The notes below the pieces were generated by a model. That model did no database searches. It was not told the origin of the DNA and saw nothing but the letters and a program-made list of their open reading frames with translations. DNA of 64,000 nucleotides from Natronospirillum sp965602035 (GTDB lineage Bacteria; Pseudomonadota; Gammaproteobacteria; Pseudomonadales; Natronospirillaceae), in contig OZ271919.1 in the NCBI GenBank assembly GCA_965602035.1, positions 1,798,001 through 1,862,000 on the forward strand, written 5' to 3'. A program made the position numbers and the translations under genes. This document shows, in pieces, positions 59,777 through 64,000 of the stretch. Numbering within the stretch: position 1 is the stretch's first letter; each line of letters starts with the position of its first letter.

Positions 59777-59781
59777 CGCAG
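59777..59781 (+). repeat. Right copy of 5-bp target-site duplication (CGCAG)
   Basis: Directly follows the terminal CA at 59775-59776 and matches 22584-22588. Confidence 0.93.
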
Positions 59782-59870
59782 TTCGCTCCGGCAAGCCTGC
59801 GTTGATCGACGCTCGAATAATCTCCGGTTATCGGAGCAACGTCGTCGATTTTGGTAATCAGGGTGAATAG
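59782..59870 (+). pseudogene. Displaced 3' end of the TPP-enzyme gene
   Basis: Reads in the frame of the interrupted gene: AV (through the duplication), then RSGKPALIDARIISGYRS and NVVDFGNQGE, stop TAG at 59868-59870. The RSGKPALIDA-like end is typical of TPP-dependent decarboxylases. The last 28 residues are separated from the body by 37.2 kb. It has no start of its own. Confidence 0.9.
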
Positions 59871-59920
59871 CACAGTTATTAGCCGGTCAGACAATAAACA
59901 AGAAAAGGAAGGATAAACTC

Positions 59921-61393
59921 ATGTCGTCCCCATCCAATCGAGATGTACTTCCTGCCCACACTGAGCTGTTCTATGGCGGTACGTGGCGCAAGCCGGACTC
60001 CGGTTCCCATATCCCGGTATACAACCCGGCCAATGGAGAGCAACTGACCTCGGTTGCGATCGCCGGACAAAGTGATGTTGATGCCGCCGTAGCTGCAGCC
60101 CATAAGGGACAGAAAGAATGGCAGGCGTTGGCACCGATGGCCCGCGGGAAGGTCTTACGCCAGATGGCTCAGCGCGTGCGTGATCATGCCGAGAACCTTG
60201 CATTATTGGATTCTCTCGACTGCGGCAACCCTTACAAAGGCATGCTTTTTGACATGGAGCTGGGTGCAACGCTGCTCGATTACTTTGGTGGCCTTGTTAC
60301 GGAACTTAAGGGTGAAACTTTGCCCATGCCGGACGGTGTCATCAACTACGTCGCTCGAGAGCCCCTTGGCGTCGTGGCACGGATTATCGCCTTCAATCAT
60401 CCAGCCATGTTCTTTTGCGCCAAAATTGGTGCTCCGCTTGGCGCCGGTAACAGTGTGATCGTAAAACCCAGCGAGCACACCCCTTTGTCTGCTCTCTACC
60501 TGGCCGATCTATTCAGCGATCTTCTACCGGCAGGTGTTCTATCTGTGTTGAACGGAGCTGCGGAAACCGGTGGCATTATCGCGTCGCATGACAAGATCCA
60601 AAACGTCAGCGTGGTGGGCAGCATCCCCACCGGCAAGGCGGTTCTGGCCGCCGCATCCAGAACGGTAAAGTCCAGCCTGATGGAACTGGGTGGGAAGAAT
60701 CCAATGTTGATTTATCCCGACGCGCATCTTGAAAAGGCAGCTGCGAGTGCCGTACATGGAATGAATTTCGGCTGGACCGGTGGTCAGTCATGCGGATCAA
60801 CAAGCCGGATCTTTGTTCATGACAGCGTGTATCAGCAGGTGGCGGAAGATATCGCAAACCGGGTGGCCTCTATAAAGGTCGGCCTACCCCAGTTTCCCGA
60901 GACGGAAATGGGCTGTCTTTCCAGCACACAGCAATATGAAAAAACCCGCGAGTACATTCAGGTAGGGCTGGACGAAGGAGCCACTCTGCTGGCCGGAGGT
61001 GGCCCGCCAAAGGGTTCCGAATTCGAGAAGGGTAATTTTGTTTCACCGACGGTATTCGGAGACGTGACCACAGATATGCGATTGGCGCGAGAGGAAATCT
61101 TCGGGCCCGTGCTTTCGATTCTGCGGTGGCATGACGAGGAGTCAGTAATTGAATCTGTCAATGCGCTCCCCTATGGATTAACGGCGTCAATATGGACCTC
61201 GGATCTGAAGACAGCGCACCAGGCAGCCGCGCGAGTTCATGCAGGGTATGTCTGGATCAATAATTCGAGCTCTCATTTTCTGGGCGCTCCCTTTGGGGGG
61301 TATAAGCAGTCTGGGCTGGGCCGCGAAGAGTGTCTGGCGGAAATGCTTCATTTTACTCAGACAAAAAATATCAATGTAATGTTGGAGCCCTAA
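59921..61393 (+). CDS. NAD(P)-dependent aldehyde dehydrogenase
   Basis: A 490-residue ALDH superfamily enzyme oxidising an aldehyde to the acid. Catalytic C291 lies in TGGQSCGSTSR and the general base E255 in SLMELGGKNPM; the cofactor motif is VGSIPTGKAV (GxxxxG-like), and FGPVLSILRWHDEESV is near the end. Betaine/benzaldehyde dehydrogenase-like length. It follows the TPP-enzyme gene by 50 nt (without the prophage), so it probably oxidises the aldehyde released by that decarboxylase. AAGGAAGG precedes the ATG. Prophage insertion may now separate it from its promoter. Confidence 0.95.
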   Translation: MSSPSNRDVLPAHTELFYGGTWRKPDSGSHIPVYNPANGEQLTSVAIAGQSDVDAAVAAAHKGQKEWQALAPMARGKVLRQMAQRVRDHAENLALLDSLDCGNPYKGMLFDMELGATLLDYFGGLVTELKGETLPMPDGVINYVAREPLGVVARIIAFNHPAMFFCAKIGAPLGAGNSVIVKPSEHTPLSALYLADLFSDLLPAGVLSVLNGAAETGGIIASHDKIQNVSVVGSIPTGKAVLAAASRTVKSSLMELGGKNPMLIYPDAHLEKAAASAVHGMNFGWTGGQSCGSTSRIFVHDSVYQQVAEDIANRVASIKVGLPQFPETEMGCLSSTQQYEKTREYIQVGLDEGATLLAGGGPPKGSEFEKGNFVSPTVFGDVTTDMRLAREEIFGPVLSILRWHDEESVIESVNALPYGLTASIWTSDLKTAHQAAARVHAGYVWINNSSSHFLGAPFGGYKQSGLGREECLAEMLHFTQTKNINVMLEP

Positions 61394-61396
61394 CGC

Positions 61397-62194
61397 ATGA
61401 GTAGTCAGATCCTTCAACTGGAGCGGGTCGAGAAAACATTTTATGACAACTCCGGGGCCAGTATTAAAGCTCTTGCTCCTACTGATTTGTCAGTTAACGC
61501 CGGTGAATTCCTGTCGATCATCGGTCCCAGTGGCTGCGGGAAATCGACATTGTTCAGTGTTATCGGCGGTTTGCTCTCCCCTGACGGTGGGAGGGTTTCC
61601 ATTGACGGGCAAAGTATCTCGGGCTCCCACAGCGATATCGGCATGGTGTTTCAAGAGGAGTCTACGTTCCCGTGGCGAACTGTTATCGAAAACGTAATGT
61701 TCCCGCTTGAAATAAAGGGCATTGGCAAATCACAACGTCGCGATATTGCCCGCCACTTTATCGATATCGTCGGTCTCAGCGGGTTCGAGGAGAAATACCC
61801 GCATCAACTCTCAGGTGGCATGCGCCAGAGGACAGCCATAGCGAGGACACTCGCAGCAGAGCCGAGAATACTGCTGATGGACGAACCGTTTGGCGCATTG
61901 GACGAGCAAACCAGGCTTTTGCTCGGCGACAAGCTGATGCAAATCTGCGCTGAGTTGAATCAGACAACATTACTGATCACACACAATATTACCGAGGCTG
62001 TTCAATTGAGCGACCGAGTTGTCGTGATGTCATATCGACCCGGAACAATTAAGCAGATCATCGATATTGAGTTGCCTCGGCCCCGTACATCTGAACTGAT
62101 TTCCACAGATGCGTTTGGTCGATATGTCGGACGCATATGGGAAGACCTGCGCGGAGAAGCCACAAAGGGTATGAAAGCGGCAGGTGAAGCTTGA
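61397..62194 (+). CDS. ABC transporter ATPase (NitT/TauT type)
   Basis: A 265-residue ATPase: Walker A GPSGCGKST, Q-loop VFQEESTFPWRTV, signature LSGGMRQR, Walker B ILLMDEPFGALDE and the switch His in TLLITHNITEA. The FPWRTVIENVMFPLEIKG segment is typical of the nitrate/taurine/sulfonate import family. It lies 3 nt after the aldehyde dehydrogenase gene, so same operon. Confidence 0.95.
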   Translation: MSSQILQLERVEKTFYDNSGASIKALAPTDLSVNAGEFLSIIGPSGCGKSTLFSVIGGLLSPDGGRVSIDGQSISGSHSDIGMVFQEESTFPWRTVIENVMFPLEIKGIGKSQRRDIARHFIDIVGLSGFEEKYPHQLSGGMRQRTAIARTLAAEPRILLMDEPFGALDEQTRLLLGDKLMQICAELNQTTLLITHNITEAVQLSDRVVVMSYRPGTIKQIIDIELPRPRTSELISTDAFGRYVGRIWEDLRGEATKGMKAAGEA

Positions 62195-62221
62195 AAAAAC
62201 CACAGGAAATGAGGAAGAGCA

Positions 62222-63196
62222 ATGAATAAATATATAAGAAGATCTCTTGCAATTGCGGTAGGTGGCGTTGTTGCAGTCGCCTCGACATGGGCTTTTGCAC
62301 AGGATGAGGTTTCAGTCGCGATAGGCCAGCGTGGTTTATGGGATACCATGGTAGTCCACCATGGGGTCCAAAATGGCTTCTTCGCTGAAGAAGGGATAGA
62401 GGTCGACATTACATGGACTTCTGGTGGCGCTGAAACGCTTCAGGCTGTGACAACAAACAGCGTCGATATGGGCTTTGTAAATGGAACACTTGGTGTTCTG
62501 GGCGCATTCAAGAGCGGCGCACCTGTTCGCATTATTGGCGCACAGATAACCGGAGCATCCGATCTTTACTGGTATGCCCCAACTGATTCAGGAATCGAGA
62601 CTTTGGCTGACGCTGACGGGAAGTCGATCGGTTATTCCCGGCCTGGTTCGTCTACCAACCTCGTACTCCTCGGGCTGGTTGAACAGGAGGGCATTGATGC
62701 TGAGCTTGTCTCGGCTGGAGGCATTTCCGCAACCCGCACGCAAGTCATGTCAGGTCAACTGGATGTAGGCTGGTCCGTGCCACCCTTCGGTCTCGACCTC
62801 GTCGAGTCCGGAGAGATTCAGATCATCACTACCGGGGCCGATCTGGAATCAGCCAGTGATCAAACCGTCCGGGTTAACCTCTCCAACACTCGATTCCTGA
62901 GCCAGCGACGCGATGTAGCTGAGCGATTCATGCGGGTCTACGAACGCACCATCGATTGGATGTATGACAATGACACACGCGACGAGGCTATCCGGCAGTT
63001 CGCGGACTTCAATGACATCAGCATTGAGATTGCGCGTGAATCAGCCAGCTTCTATCCGCGCCAAGCTCTCAGATCCGTTCCGGTTCGCGGGTTGGACCAG
63101 ACAATGACCGAAGCCATCGAGAACGGAGCAATCCGGGAGCCGTTGACGGAAGCTGAAATCGATACACTCATCGATTACGTTTACGACCCAAGATAA
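62222..63196 (+). CDS. ABC transporter substrate-binding protein (NitT/TauT, NMT1-like)
   Basis: A 324-residue periplasmic receptor with a signal peptide (residues 1-27, SLAIAVGGVVAVASTWAFA) and an NMT1/SsuA-like fold: GLWDTMVVHHGVQNGFFAEEGIEVDITWTSGGAETLQAV, and DVGWSVPPFGLDLVESGEI. Relatives bind sulfonates, nitrate, thiamine precursors or phthalate. In this cluster an aromatic acid is the likely ligand. AGGAAGAG precedes the ATG. Confidence 0.93.
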   Translation: MNKYIRRSLAIAVGGVVAVASTWAFAQDEVSVAIGQRGLWDTMVVHHGVQNGFFAEEGIEVDITWTSGGAETLQAVTTNSVDMGFVNGTLGVLGAFKSGAPVRIIGAQITGASDLYWYAPTDSGIETLADADGKSIGYSRPGSSTNLVLLGLVEQEGIDAELVSAGGISATRTQVMSGQLDVGWSVPPFGLDLVESGEIQIITTGADLESASDQTVRVNLSNTRFLSQRRDVAERFMRVYERTIDWMYDNDTRDEAIRQFADFNDISIEIARESASFYPRQALRSVPVRGLDQTMTEAIENGAIREPLTEAEIDTLIDYVYDPR

Positions 63197-63216
63197 CCAA
63201 TAGAGGGTAATGCAAA

Positions 63217-63981
63217 ATGGCCGTTCCAAAGACCAAGCTTATCCGGAGTCCTGTTGTCATTTCCTGGAGCGTATTGGCGATTGCTTTGATACTCCTTGAA
63301 TTGGCGATTGTGCTTGGGCTGGCATCTGAGTATATCGTTGCCAGACCGACGGTTGTAATCAGCTCCTTGGGACGGCTGTTTGCGGAGGACGGTCTGGGCT
63401 GGGCATTTCTGATCACGATCGCGCAGACGGCCACAGCCGTTTTTGTTGCGATACTGGTCGGATTGCCGCTCGGCCTGCTGCTATATAGGTACCGCATTCT
63501 CGGCCGTGCCTACAGAGGCTGGTTGGCAGCGTTGTTCGCAGCACCAATGGTACTACTGTATCCATTGTTTCTGGTGGTTTTCGGACGCAATTACAGCACA
63601 GTGATTATCATGGGGTGTATCACAGGAATGATACCCATGATCCTCTACATGTACGAAGCGCTGCTCAATGTACCCAAAACACTACTGAACGTGGGCCGTT
63701 CTTTTAATCTCTCAGACAGAGACCTATTCCGAAAAATCGAAATGCCAGCTGCTGTTCCTAACGCGTTCACTGGCGTCAGGCTGGGTCTTATTTACGCACT
63801 TGTAAACATTATCGGCATAGAGTTTCTTATCGACTTTGGTGGACTCGGACGAGTTGTTTCAGACATGTTTTTCCGATACGACGTGCCAGGTATGTATGCC
63901 GCAATCACGTTTATTGTAATCGTTAGCTTGCTTTTCATGATGATACTAAAAAGGGTAGAGCAATGGCTGAGACCGGAATAA
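63217..63981 (+). CDS. ABC transporter permease
   Basis: A 254-residue binding-protein-dependent permease with about six helices and the EAA-type loop SFNLSDRDLFRKIEMPAAVPNAFTGVRLG, contacting the ATPase. The start at 63217 follows a GAGGG-type site. An overlapping second open frame begins at 63963. Confidence 0.92.
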   Translation: MAVPKTKLIRSPVVISWSVLAIALILLELAIVLGLASEYIVARPTVVISSLGRLFAEDGLGWAFLITIAQTATAVFVAILVGLPLGLLLYRYRILGRAYRGWLAALFAAPMVLLYPLFLVVFGRNYSTVIIMGCITGMIPMILYMYEALLNVPKTLLNVGRSFNLSDRDLFRKIEMPAAVPNAFTGVRLGLIYALVNIIGIEFLIDFGGLGRVVSDMFFRYDVPGMYAAITFIVIVSLLFMMILKRVEQWLRPE

Positions 63982-64000
63982 TGCAACAACGCCGGGCGCA
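63963..64000 (+). CDS. Start of the next gene, probably second ABC permease (partial)
   Basis: ATG at 63963 opens a frame running off the window (MAETGIMQQRRA). It overlaps the permease stop, as expected for a coupled second permease of the same transporter. An ATG at 63981 is the alternative start. Too short to classify. Confidence 0.4.
   Translation, partial: MAETGIMQQRRA

Overview
The window comes from a gammaproteobacterial chromosome. The evidence is a full-length group 1 sigma-70 gene of pseudomonad type, preceded by what looks like the end of a primase gene, a tRNA-Ile2 (CAU) gene just downstream, and REP-like inverted repeats. A marine or halophilic relative of Pseudomonas, Marinobacter or Halomonas is plausible, but the sequence alone does not settle the genus.

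Layout. (1) 1-2620: housekeeping end (primase tail, rpoD, repeats, tRNA-Ile2). (2) 2598-10429: accessory metabolic genes: GlxA-type regulator with isochorismatase-like hydrolase, SDR, LysR with EamA exporter, GtrA, a probable 2OG-Fe(II) oxygenase, RidA, AbrB. (3) 10531-22641 and 59777-64000: a catabolic cluster resembling the phthalate 4,5-dioxygenase route: Rieske oxygenase, 2Fe-2S/flavin reductase, Gfo/Idh/MocA dehydrogenase, dihydroxyphthalate-decarboxylase-like protein, class II aldolase family protein, TPP enzyme, aldehyde dehydrogenase, a TAXI-TRAP transporter and a NitT/TauT-type ABC importer, with a MarR regulator. Four TTAG-N4-CTAA sites in the two divergent promoter regions look like its operators. 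(4) 22589-59776: a complete 37.2 kb Mu-like prophage inserted in the 3' end of the TPP-enzyme gene. A 5-bp duplication (CGCAG) flanks TG...CA ends, and removing the prophage plus one copy restores a 588-codon gene whose last 28 codons now lie at 59784-59867.

The prophage reads left to right: S24-type repressor and Ner-like control region, MuA-type transposase (DDE) and MuB ATPase, small early genes, GemA and Mor; lysis genes; Mu-type head genes (terminase, portal, F, G, protease, major head); then a P2-type contractile tail (sheath, tube, E/E' with a TTTTTTG slippery site, tape measure, U, X, D, W, J, I). Two copies of a compound motif (GCTGAAACACTTCAGC, 15 nt, CGGTTCGCTACCG) lie just before the lysis operon and just before the protease/head operon and probably mark the Mor-activated late promoters.

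The two most notable systems are both in the prophage. First, a complete diversity-generating retroelement (DGR) at 55354-58116: a C-type-lectin/FGE-fold variable protein with a C-terminal variable repeat, a GATA-loop hairpin, Avd, an AAC-rich template repeat and a YMDD reverse transcriptase. The template and variable repeats differ at 11 adenines but also at 11 non-adenine positions, ten of them silent. Second, an accessory locus at 39852-41068 between the G and protease genes, the position where Pseudomonas Mu-like phages carry anti-CRISPR genes. It holds a candidate promoter, a multi-hairpin RNA-like element and two genes of unknown function.
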